Source of the DNA: Streptomyces ruber
GTDB lineage: Bacteria; Actinomycetota; Actinomycetes; Streptomycetales; Streptomycetaceae
Reading direction: 5' to 3'
Length of the DNA: 64,000 nucleotides
Assembly: GCF_014648075.1 (NCBI RefSeq)
Contig: NZ_BMQK01000004.1
Location: 62,001 to 126,000, forward strand
Shown one piece after another: positions 41,305 to 48,575 of the stretch; within the stretch, counting starts at the first letter, position 1; the number at the start of each line of letters is the position of its first letter. The translations under genes and the position numbers were made by a program. The notes under the pieces are model-generated. The model saw nothing but the letters and a program-made list of their open reading frames with translations, searched no databases and was not told the origin of the DNA.

Positions 41305-41506
41305 GGGCCGGGAGCGAAGCCGATCGTTCCGCTCTCGAACTCGATGTCACGACCGTAGGCGGGGCCGCCCGGCCGCTCAAGGGTGCGGGCCGCGCTGCAA
41401 TGCGACTGCCATACACCGTTCATGAATGAACCGGCTGCAGCGTCACCTCCGCCCGCGGCTCGCGCGGCCAGCTCCGGACACACGAGAAAATCTATGGTGG
41501 CCGGAG

Positions 41507-41535
41507 TAGACATTCGTAGATGGCACGGTTATGGT
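41507..41535 (+). promoter_or_regulatory. Candidate sigma-70-type promoter of the leader RNA
   Basis: TAGACA (41507-41512) and TATGGT (41530-41535) are spaced exactly 17 bp, on the plus strand. Transcription would begin near 41542. A GTTCAT/ATGAAC inverted repeat lies about 75 bp upstream (41418-41431). Confidence 0.5.
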
Positions 41536-41541
41536 TTCTTA

Positions 41542-42032
41542 CGTACCCCAGGGAGATACAGGGCCCGGCAGAGACGAACTGCCGGGCAGCAGTACACGCA
41601 CGTGCAGTTCGCACGCAGGACGGTGCGGCGGTGGAGTTCCGGAGCCAGGGCTGTTTCATGACGGCGACGGGGCTGACGGCCGCACCGGGTGGCCCGCGGT
41701 GATCAGGGGCCGCCGTGAGCAGTACCGCAGCACCAGCAGTACGCAGTAACCCGTTCGGTAAGTAGTTGATCACTGAGGGAAGGACGGAGGAACCCGCGCC
41801 ATCGGGATCGCCCGGGCCGAAGTCCTGGGCCCGGGTACCGCAGGACATCGACAGTGAGGTGGTCTCCGGTCAAGCAACCGCGATCCCCGCACGCCCGGCA
41901 GAAGAACGGTCGGGCCGGCGGAAACAGGAAGTCGGCGCAGTACCGAGGCCGACAGATGGTCTAGCAGTTCCTTCGGGGCCTTGGTGCCGTACGGCACCAA
42001 GGCCCCTCCACGCGTTTCACAGAGAGGTGCGA
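41542..42032 (+). promoter_or_regulatory. Long structured 5' leader of the BldC-like gene
   Basis: About 490 nt separate the candidate start point from the ATG at 42033, with no convincing reading frame on either strand. It has clear stems: GCCCGGCAG/CTGCCGGGC (41563-41571, 41579-41587; 9 bp, 7-nt loop) and a perfect 32-bp palindrome at 41975-42006 just 26 bp before the start codon. The region is less GC-rich than genes around it. It could be a regulatory leader, or a separate RNA ending at the palindrome. Confidence 0.45.
41975..42006. terminator. 32-bp perfect palindrome before the BldC-like gene
   Basis: GGGGCCTTGGTGCCGT is followed directly by its complement. As RNA it would form a stem of about 14 bp with a GUAC loop, ending 26 bp before the ATG at 42033 and 10 bp before its ribosome site. 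It may be a terminator/attenuator or a stabilising 5' hairpin. Confidence 0.55.
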
Positions 42033-42371
42033 ATGACAGCAGATGACTCGTACGACCGTCTTGATGACGACGACTTCCCCGCCTACACGATGGGCCGGGC
42101 CGCCGAGATGCTCGGCACCACCCAGGGTTTTCTCCGTGCCATAGGAGAGGCCCGCCTCATCACCCCGCTCCGGTCCAAGGGCGGACATCGCCGCTACTCC
42201 CGTTACCAGTTGCGCATCGCGGCCCGCGCCCGTGAGCTCGTCGACCAGGGCACCCCCATCGAAGCCGCCTGCCGCATCATCATCCTCGAGGACCAGCTCG
42301 AAGAAGCCCGGCGCATAAACGCCGAATACCGCCGCGCCGCCGAGTCGGGGAAGCCCACGGCCGCGAGCTGA
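42033..42371 (+). CDS. BldC/MerR-type helix-turn-helix protein
   Basis: The product is 112 residues; AGAGAGGTGCGA precedes ATG 42033. The core YTMGRAAEMLGTTQGFLRAI, GEARLITPLRSKGGHRRYSR is a MerR-like winged helix with the GGHRRYS wing. LRIAARARELVDQGTPIEAA then IIILEDQLEEARRINAEYRR forms a C-terminal helix. The short length, without a MerR effector domain, puts it with BldC-like regulators. The frame is open to 41766 through the leader, but coding character starts here. A long structured leader upstream suggests post-initiation control. Confidence 0.85.
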   Translation: MTADDSYDRLDDDDFPAYTMGRAAEMLGTTQGFLRAIGEARLITPLRSKGGHRRYSRYQLRIAARARELVDQGTPIEAACRIIILEDQLEEARRINAEYRRAAESGKPTAAS

Positions 42372-42586
42372 TACGGCCGAGGCTCGCGATCACTTCAGGA
42401 GCTCGCGGCTGCGCCCACGTACGCCGCCCGGGACGCGGAGCGTTCCGGGCAACTCGTGCACATGCGGCTCGGCGCGCCGTTCGCGGACGAGCGGACGGGG
42501 CCGCGGCGGTCGTACGACCAAGGTCCCGGGGGAACGCCGACCTCCGACAGGAGTCAATCCCTTGGGCGCCCCTTACCCTGACGGCT

Positions 42587-44071
42587 ATGAGCACCCGCGA
42601 ACCGCGCGACACAGACGTCGCGGACAAGGCCGAACCCCCGTCCGATCCCACGCCTGATCCCGCGCCCGCGACCTCCGGGCTCGAAGGCGTGCTCGGCCGG
42701 TCCTACCGTTCCCTCAGCATCGGCATCGTCTCCGTCGTGCTGCTGATCGCGTTCGAGGCGACGGCTGTGGGGACCGCGATGCCGGTGGCCGCGCGGGAGC
42801 TGGACGGGGTGTCGCTGTACGCGTTCGCGTTCTCGGGGTACTTCACGACGAGCCTGTTCGGGATGGTGCTCGCCGGGCAGTGGTCCGACCGGCGCGGGCC
42901 GCTCGGGCCGCTGGCGACCGGTATCGCCGCCTTCGGGGCGGGACTGCTGCTGTCCGGCACCGCCTCGACCATGTGGCTGTTCATCCTCGGGCGCGCCGTG
43001 CAGGGACTCGGCGGCGGACTCGTCATCGTCGCGCTGTACGTGGTCGTCGGACGGGCGTACCCGCCACGGCTCCAGCCCTCGATCATGGCGGCCTTCGCGG
43101 CGTGCTGGGTGCTGCCGTCCGTGATCGGGCCGCTCGCCTCGGGCGCGGTGACCGAGCACCTGGGGTGGCGGTGGGTGTTCCTCGGCATACCGGTACTCGT
43201 GCTCCTCCCGCTGGCGCTCGCGCTGCCGCGGATACGGCGGCTGGCGGCCGGGCCTCCCGAGGGCGCCGTGCCCGCCGCCCTCGACCGGCGCCGCATCCGT
43301 CTCGCCTTCGCGATCTCGATCGGCGCCGGGCTGCTCCAGTACGCCGCGCAGGACCTGCGGTGGCTGTCCGTGCTGCCGGGCGTGGCGGGTGCCGCGCTGC
43401 TCGTACCCGCGGTGCTGGGGCTGCTGCCGCGCGGTACCTGGCGGGCGGCGCGCGGGCTGCCGTCCGTGGTGCTGCTGCGCGGGCTGGCGGCCGGGTCGTT
43501 CATCGCGGCGGAGTCGTTCGTACCGCTGATGCTGGTCACCCAGCGGGGGCTGTCGCCCACGCTCGCCGGGCTGTCGCTGGCGGCGGGCGGGGCCACCTGG
43601 GCGCTGGGGTCGTACCTCCAGTCGCGGCCGCGCGTGGAGCCGTACCGGGAGCGGCTGATGACGGCCGGCATGGTCCTGGTCGCCGCCGCGATCGCGACCG
43701 CGCCGAGCGTGCTGATCGAGGCGGTGCCGGTGTGGACCGTGGCCGTGGCCTGGGGCTTCGGCTGCTTGGGGATGGGGCTGAACATCTCCTCCACCAGCGT
43801 GCTGCTGCTGAAGCTGTCGGCGCCGGAGCAGGCGGGCGCGAACTCCGCCGCGCTGCAGATCTCCGACGGGCTGTCCAACGTCCTGCTCCTCGCCGCGGGC
43901 GGCGCCGCCTTCGCGGCCCTCGGTGGCGGCGCGGCGGGCCACGCGGTCACCACCGCCACCGCCACGACGGGCTCCCACCCGGAGGCGTTCGCGGCGGTGT
44001 TCCTGCCGATGGCGGCGGTGGCGCTGGTGGGGGCGTGGGTGACGACGCGGCTGCGGGCGGACTCTCGCTGA
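42587..44071 (+). CDS. MFS transporter (14-TMS, DHA2-like)
   Basis: The product is 494 residues. A polar N-terminus of about 40 residues precedes IGIVSVVLLIAFEATAVGTA, then about 14 helices. Motif A is LAGQWSDRRGPLGPLATGIA, and GRAVQGLGGGLVIVALYVVV is the glycine-rich fourth helix. The acidic/aromatic pattern is that of EmrB/QacA relatives. No regulator is adjacent; the gene ends 32 bp before a toxin-antitoxin pair. The substrate is unknown. Confidence 0.87.
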   Translation: MSTREPRDTDVADKAEPPSDPTPDPAPATSGLEGVLGRSYRSLSIGIVSVVLLIAFEATAVGTAMPVAARELDGVSLYAFAFSGYFTTSLFGMVLAGQWSDRRGPLGPLATGIAAFGAGLLLSGTASTMWLFILGRAVQGLGGGLVIVALYVVVGRAYPPRLQPSIMAAFAACWVLPSVIGPLASGAVTEHLGWRWVFLGIPVLVLLPLALALPRIRRLAAGPPEGAVPAALDRRRIRLAFAISIGAGLLQYAAQDLRWLSVLPGVAGAALLVPAVLGLLPRGTWRAARGLPSVVLLRGLAAGSFIAAESFVPLMLVTQRGLSPTLAGLSLAAGGATWALGSYLQSRPRVEPYRERLMTAGMVLVAAAIATAPSVLIEAVPVWTVAVAWGFGCLGMGLNISSTSVLLLKLSAPEQAGANSAALQISDGLSNVLLLAAGGAAFAALGGGAAGHAVTTATATTGSHPEAFAAVFLPMAAVALVGAWVTTRLRADSR

Positions 44072-44103
44072 CACCGGGTGGTACCGCGCGGTACCGTTAC
44101 GCT

Positions 44104-44301
44104 ATGGCCGGATTGAACCTGCGATTCACGGACGAAGAACTGGACGCGCTGCGTGAGCGTGCGGCAGCGGAGGGGCGCAGTATGCAGACCTTCGCGCACG
44201 ACGCGGTGATGGCGGCCATAAACGAGCACTCACGACTGTTCGACGAGGCGGCCGACCACGTGCTGAAGGCCAGCGCCGAGCTGAACAAGAGGCTCGCCTG
44301 A
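44104..44301 (+). CDS. Ribbon-helix-helix antitoxin
   Basis: The product is 65 residues. LNLRFTDEELDALRERAAAE and MQTFAHDAVMAAINEHS give a beta strand followed by two helices, the ribbon-helix-helix fold of Arc/MetJ-type antitoxins. A C-terminal helix (ADHVLKASAELNKRLA) would cover the toxin. Its TGA shares one base with the ATG of the Doc-type toxin gene. Such antitoxins autorepress their operon by binding operator DNA. Confidence 0.85.
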   Translation: MAGLNLRFTDEELDALRERAAAEGRSMQTFAHDAVMAAINEHSRLFDEAADHVLKASAELNKRLA

Positions 44302-44669
44302 TGCACTACCTCACGCTGCCCCAGCTGCTGAACCTCGCCGAGCGGCTCGGGGCGGCCGAGGTGCGGGACTACGGGCTCCTGGACTCGGCTCTCGCCCGGC
44401 CGCAGTCGAGCGTGTTCGGGCAGGACGCCTATCCGGACGTGTGGCAGAAGGCTGCGGCCCTTATGGAGTCCCTCGCACGCAACCACGCCCTCGTAGACGG
44501 GAACAAGCGCCTCTCCTGGTACGCGACCTGGGTGTTCCTGCACCTGAACGGACACCCGTTGGACGCGGATTTCGACGTGGACGAGGCCGAGGCATTCGTA
44601 CTGGATGTCTGCCAGGGAGCCCTGGACGTACCCAAGATCGCTGCCCAGCTGCCACGGTTCGCGCGCTGA
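44301..44669 (+). CDS. doc: Doc-type toxin (Fic fold)
   Basis: The product is 122 residues. The active motif HALVDGNKRLSWYATW (H-x-x-x-D-G-N-K-R) is that of Doc toxins, which phosphorylate elongation factor EF-Tu rather than transfer AMP; the N-terminal MHYLTLPQLLNLAERL and LLDSALARPQSSVFG also fit. It follows its antitoxin with a one-base overlap. All catalytic residues are present, so it should be active. Confidence 0.9.
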   Translation: MHYLTLPQLLNLAERLGAAEVRDYGLLDSALARPQSSVFGQDAYPDVWQKAAALMESLARNHALVDGNKRLSWYATWVFLHLNGHPLDADFDVDEAEAFVLDVCQGALDVPKIAAQLPRFAR

Positions 44670-44802
44670 CGGCCCCGTGTGTGAGCTGAATCCCATCCAC
44701 CTCACCCCCCGTGCCGTTCGCACGGAGGCGTCCCCGCCGCGCCGGTAAGGTGGCCCGGTTGTCATACGTGACCAGGCCGCTCTACCCCCATAGCCGGAGA
44801 CC

Positions 44803-46608
44803 GTGACTACCACCGCCGCCAGCTCAACGCCCTCCTCCCACCATCTGTCGCCCGCGTTCCCGGGCCGCGCGCCCTGGGGTACCGCCAGCAGGCTGCGTGC
44901 CTGGCAGCAGGGGGCGATGGAGAAGTACATCCAGCAGCAGCCGCGTGACTTCCTCGCCGTGGCGACGCCCGGCGCCGGCAAGACGACCTTCGCGCTCACG
45001 CTGGCGTCCTGGCTGCTGCACCACCACGTCGTGCAGCAGGTGACCGTGGTCGCGCCGACCGAGCACCTGAAGAAGCAGTGGGCGGAGGCCGCCGCGCGGG
45101 TGGGGATCAAGCTGGACCCCGAGTACAGCGCGGGACCGCTCGGCAAGGAGTACCACGGCGTCGCCGTGACGTACGCGGGTGTCGGCGTCCGGCCCATGCT
45201 GCACCGCAACCGGGTCGAGCAGCGCAAGACCCTCGTGATCCTGGACGAGATCCACCACGCCGGTGACTCCAAGTCGTGGGGCGAGGCGTGTCTGGAGGCG
45301 TTCGAGCCCGCCACCCGGAGGCTCGCCCTCACCGGTACGCCCTTCCGGTCGGACACCAACCCGATCCCCTTCGTCACGTACGAGGAGGGGTCCGACGGGA
45401 TCCGGCGGTCCGCCGCCGACTACACGTACGGCTACGGGTCCGCCCTCGCCGACAACGTCGTCCGCCCCGTGATCTTCCTCTCCTACAGCGGCAACATGCG
45501 CTGGCGCACCAAGGCGGGCGACGAGATCGAGGCCCGGCTCGGCGAGCCCATGACCAAGGACGCCATCAGCCAGGCGTGGCGTACGGCGCTCGACCCGCGC
45601 GGCGAGTGGATGCCCAGCGTGCTGCGCGCCGCCGACCAGCGGCTGACCGAGGTCAGGAAGGCCATACCGGACGCCGGCGCGCTCGTGATCGCCTCGGACC
45701 AGGACTCGGCGCGCGCGTACGCCAAACTCATCCGGGAGATCACCGGGCACAGCGCGACCCTGGTGCTGTCCGACGACGCCGGGGCCTCGGACCGTATCGA
45801 CCAGTTCAGCAACAACGACGACCGGTGGATGGTCGCCGTCCGCATGGTGTCCGAGGGCGTCGACGTGCCGCGGCTCGCGGTCGGGGTGTATGCCACCACC
45901 ATCTCCACGCCGTTGTTCTTCGCCCAGGCCGTGGGCCGTTTCGTACGGTCCCGGCGGCGCGGCGAGACCGCGTCGGTGTTCCTGCCGACCGTGCCCGATC
46001 TCCTCTCCTTCGCCAACGAGATGGAGCGGGAACGGGACCACGTCCTCGACAAGCCCAAGAAGGCCGGCGAGGAGGAGGACCCGTACGCCGAGGAGGAGAA
46101 GCTCCTCAAGGAGGCGGAGCAGCAGAAGGACGAGGACACCGGCGAGCAGGACATGCTGCCCTTCGAGGCGCTGGAGTCCGACGCCGTCTTCGACCGGGTG
46201 ATGTACAACGGTGCCGAGTTCGGCATGCAGGCCCACCCGGGCAGCGAGGAGGAGCAGGACTACCTCGGCATCCCGGGACTGCTGGAGCCCGACCAGGTGC
46301 AGATGCTGCTGCAGAAGCGGCAGGCCCGGCAGATCGCCCACAGCAGGAAGAAGCCCGCCGCCGAGGCCGACCTGATGGAGCTGCCGGCCGAGCGGCGGCC
46401 CGTCGTCACCCACAAGGAACTGATGGAGCTGCGCAAGAAGCTCAACACCATGGTCAGCGCCTACTCGCACCAGTCCGGCAAACCGCACGGCGTGATCCAC
46501 AACGAGGTGCGCCGCGTGTGCGGCGGACCGCCGAGCGCGGAGGCCACGGCGGGACAGCTGAGCCAGCGGATCGCCAAGGTGCAGGAGTGGGCGACCCGGA
46601 TGCGGTGA
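44803..46608 (+). CDS. Superfamily 2 DEAD/DEAH-type helicase
   Basis: The product is 601 residues from GTG 44803 (CCGGAG upstream). Walker A is VATPGAGKTTFALTLASWLL; motif II is DEIHHA; motif III is LTGTPFRSDTNPIPF; motif VI is FAQAVGRFVRSRRRGETASV. The C-terminal ~150 residues include an acidic stretch (EEEDPYAEEEKLLKEAEQQK). The layout resembles XPB/type I restriction-type DEAH helicases common in actinobacteria. No nuclease or methylase gene is adjacent, so a defence role is not supported. A hairpin terminator follows. Confidence 0.88.
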   Translation: MTTTAASSTPSSHHLSPAFPGRAPWGTASRLRAWQQGAMEKYIQQQPRDFLAVATPGAGKTTFALTLASWLLHHHVVQQVTVVAPTEHLKKQWAEAAARVGIKLDPEYSAGPLGKEYHGVAVTYAGVGVRPMLHRNRVEQRKTLVILDEIHHAGDSKSWGEACLEAFEPATRRLALTGTPFRSDTNPIPFVTYEEGSDGIRRSAADYTYGYGSALADNVVRPVIFLSYSGNMRWRTKAGDEIEARLGEPMTKDAISQAWRTALDPRGEWMPSVLRAADQRLTEVRKAIPDAGALVIASDQDSARAYAKLIREITGHSATLVLSDDAGASDRIDQFSNNDDRWMVAVRMVSEGVDVPRLAVGVYATTISTPLFFAQAVGRFVRSRRRGETASVFLPTVPDLLSFANEMERERDHVLDKPKKAGEEEDPYAEEEKLLKEAEQQKDEDTGEQDMLPFEALESDAVFDRVMYNGAEFGMQAHPGSEEEQDYLGIPGLLEPDQVQMLLQKRQARQIAHSRKKPAAEADLMELPAERRPVVTHKELMELRKKLNTMVSAYSHQSGKPHGVIHNEVRRVCGGPPSAEATAGQLSQRIAKVQEWATRMR

Positions 46609-46652
46609 CGGCCGTCGCGTCGGGGCGTACGGCGTGTGAGAAGTGGTGAATG

Positions 46653-46678
46653 GGGCGCGCGGCGAGTGCCGCGCGCCC
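46653..46678 (+). terminator. Terminator of the helicase gene
   Basis: A perfect 11-bp stem (GGGCGCGCGGC at 46653-46663, its complement at 46668-46678) closes on GAGT, 45 bp after the helicase stop. The remaining ~270 bp before the IclR gene show no other gene. Confidence 0.8.
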
Positions 46679-46950
46679 TGTGCTATTTCGGGACAAACAT
46701 CGATGATCCGTACCGGTCGATGACCGGATTCTGGACGGTGACTTCCGCTGAGCGGACCGGCTCGCTACTGTCCCCACACGCTAACGCTACGTGGCAGCGC
46801 CGCCGCGAAGCGCAGCCGTGAAGCGACTCCGCCCGGAGCACCACCTCCGGGTTCAGCCGACCGGCGGCCTCTGACGCGCGTCACCGAAGGGACCGGCGGC
46901 GCATCCGCCGCGGAGGGGGCCGCCGCCCTCACCACGAAGGAGTGGGCGTC

Positions 46951-47592
46951 GTGACCGCGGAGACCTCCCAGACCCTCGACCGGGGACTGCGCGTTTTGAA
47001 ACTGCTCGCCGACACCGACCACGGACTGACCGTCACCGAGCTCTCGCACCGCCTCGGTGTGAACCGGACCGTCGTCTACCGGTTGCTGGCGACCCTGGAG
47101 CAGCACGCGCTCGTCCGCCGTGACCTGGGTGGCCGCGCCCGGGTCGGCCTCGGTGTCCTGCGCCTGGGCCGCCAGGTGCACCCCCTCGTCCGCGAGGCCG
47201 CGCTGCCCGCGCTGCGCGCGCTGGCCGAGGACATAGGGGCGACGGCGCACCTCACCCTCGTCGACGGCGCCGAGGCGCTGGCCGTCGCGGTCGTCGAGCC
47301 GACCTGGACCGACTACCACGTGGCCTACCGCCCCGGCTTCCGCCACCCCCTGGACCGGGGCGCCGCGGGCCGCGCCATCCTGGAGGCCCGGCGGCAGCCG
47401 GTCGCCGAGCCCGGCTACACGCTGACGCAGGGCGAACTGGAGGCCGGTGCGAGCGGGGCCGCCGCCCCGCTGCTGGGGGTGACGGGCGTCGAGGGCAGCG
47501 TCGGCGTGGTCATGCTGGCGGACGCCGTACCGGAGCGGGTGGGCCGACGCGTGGTCGACGCGGCCCGGGAAGTGGCCGAGGCGCTGCGCTGA
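46951..47592 (+). CDS. IclR-family regulator
   Basis: The product is 213 residues. GTG 46951 is preferred because AAGGAG lies nine bases upstream; GTG 46942 would add three residues. The winged helix (SQTLDRGLRVLKLLADTDHG, VTELSHRLGVNRTVVYRLLA) is followed by an IclR effector domain (ATAHLTLVDGAEALAVAVVE, FRHPLDRGAAGRAILEARR). The effector domain is shorter than usual. No catabolic genes are adjacent, so the target is unknown. Confidence 0.88.
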   Translation: MTAETSQTLDRGLRVLKLLADTDHGLTVTELSHRLGVNRTVVYRLLATLEQHALVRRDLGGRARVGLGVLRLGRQVHPLVREAALPALRALAEDIGATAHLTLVDGAEALAVAVVEPTWTDYHVAYRPGFRHPLDRGAAGRAILEARRQPVAEPGYTLTQGELEAGASGAAAPLLGVTGVEGSVGVVMLADAVPERVGRRVVDAAREVAEALR

Positions 47593-47708
47593 GCCGGGCC
47601 GTGCCGGTGCACCCGCTGTGCCCGCCGTGCGCCGCCGGACCGTGTCGTCGGTGTCCGAGGTGCCCACCGGCAGGCGGCGCCCCCGCGCCCTCGCGTTAGA
47701 TTGATCCC

Positions 47709-48509
47709 GTGCTGTCTCGCCTCTCCCGCCTTCCGCGTCCGAAGGCCGTCGCCGTCTGCTTCCTGCCGGTCGTGGCCCTGCTCGCCACGGCCGCGTTCGC
47801 GCCGCTGCCGTTCTCCGTGGCGCAGCCCGGCCTGACGGTGGACGTCCTCGGCGAGAACAAGGGCGATCCGGTGATCACGATCAACGGCGCGGCGACGCGG
47901 GGGACGAGCGGGCAGCTCCGGATGACGACGATCGAGGCGACCACGTACGACACGCGCGTGGGCGTCACGGACGTGGTCGACGCCTGGTTCCGTACGGACC
48001 AGGCCGTGATGCCGCGCGACTCGGTCTACCCCAGCGGCGGCGACATCGCCGAGATCGAGCGGTACAACCAGGCGGAGATGGACAAGTCCCAGGACCTGGC
48101 GACGCGGGCGGCGCTGTCGTACCTGGGCGAGGACGAGGACGCGGTCGAGGTGGACCTGAAGCTGTCCGACGTCGGGGGCCCCAGCGCCGGTCTCCTCTTC
48201 GCGCTCGGCATCATCGACAAGCTGGACGGCGACGGCCGCGGCGGCGACCTCACGGGCGGCCGCGTCATCGCCGGTACGGGCACGATCGACACCGCCGGGA
48301 ACGTCGGCGCGGTCGGCGGGGTCGCCCTCAAGACGCAGGCCGCCCACCGCGACGGCGCCACCGTCTTCCTGGTGCCGCGGGCGGAGTGCGCCGACGCGCA
48401 GTCCGAACTGCCGAAGGGGCTCCGCCTGATCCCGGTGACGACCCTGAAGGGTGCCGTGAGCTCGCTGGTGGCGCTGGAGCAGGGCAAGGGCTCGGTGCCC
48501 AGCTGCTGA
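47709..48509 (+). CDS. Membrane-anchored Lon-type (S16) protease lacking a PDZ domain
   Basis: The product is 266 residues from GTG 47709. An N-terminal membrane anchor (VAVCFLPVVALLATAAFAPL) is followed by the region usual in YlbL proteins (LRMTTIEATTYDTRVGVTDV, DQAVMPRDSVYP). The Lon catalytic domain comes directly after, with Ser159 in VGGPSAGLLFALGII and Lys208 in GGVALKTQAAHRDG. YlbL-type proteins normally carry a PDZ domain between these parts; here only about 30 residues separate them. The Ser-Lys dyad is intact, so an active extracytoplasmic peptidase is likely. Confidence 0.85.
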   Translation: MLSRLSRLPRPKAVAVCFLPVVALLATAAFAPLPFSVAQPGLTVDVLGENKGDPVITINGAATRGTSGQLRMTTIEATTYDTRVGVTDVVDAWFRTDQAVMPRDSVYPSGGDIAEIERYNQAEMDKSQDLATRAALSYLGEDEDAVEVDLKLSDVGGPSAGLLFALGIIDKLDGDGRGGDLTGGRVIAGTGTIDTAGNVGAVGGVALKTQAAHRDGATVFLVPRAECADAQSELPKGLRLIPVTTLKGAVSSLVALEQGKGSVPSC

Positions 48510-48575
48510 GCAGGGCGGCCGGCGCCCGTCAGAACAGGGATGCGGCGGCGTCAGAACTCGTGTTCCACTCCAGTC

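Noticed and set aside
41492..41848. 118-residue minus-strand reading frame upstream of the BldC-like gene
   Set aside because: It has no recognisable domain or ribosome site and lies antisense to a structured leader with a good plus-strand promoter.
44803..46608. Helicase as part of a phage-defence or restriction system
   Set aside because: No nuclease, methylase or other defence gene is adjacent apart from the upstream Doc pair, and the helicase looks like a conserved chromosomal type.
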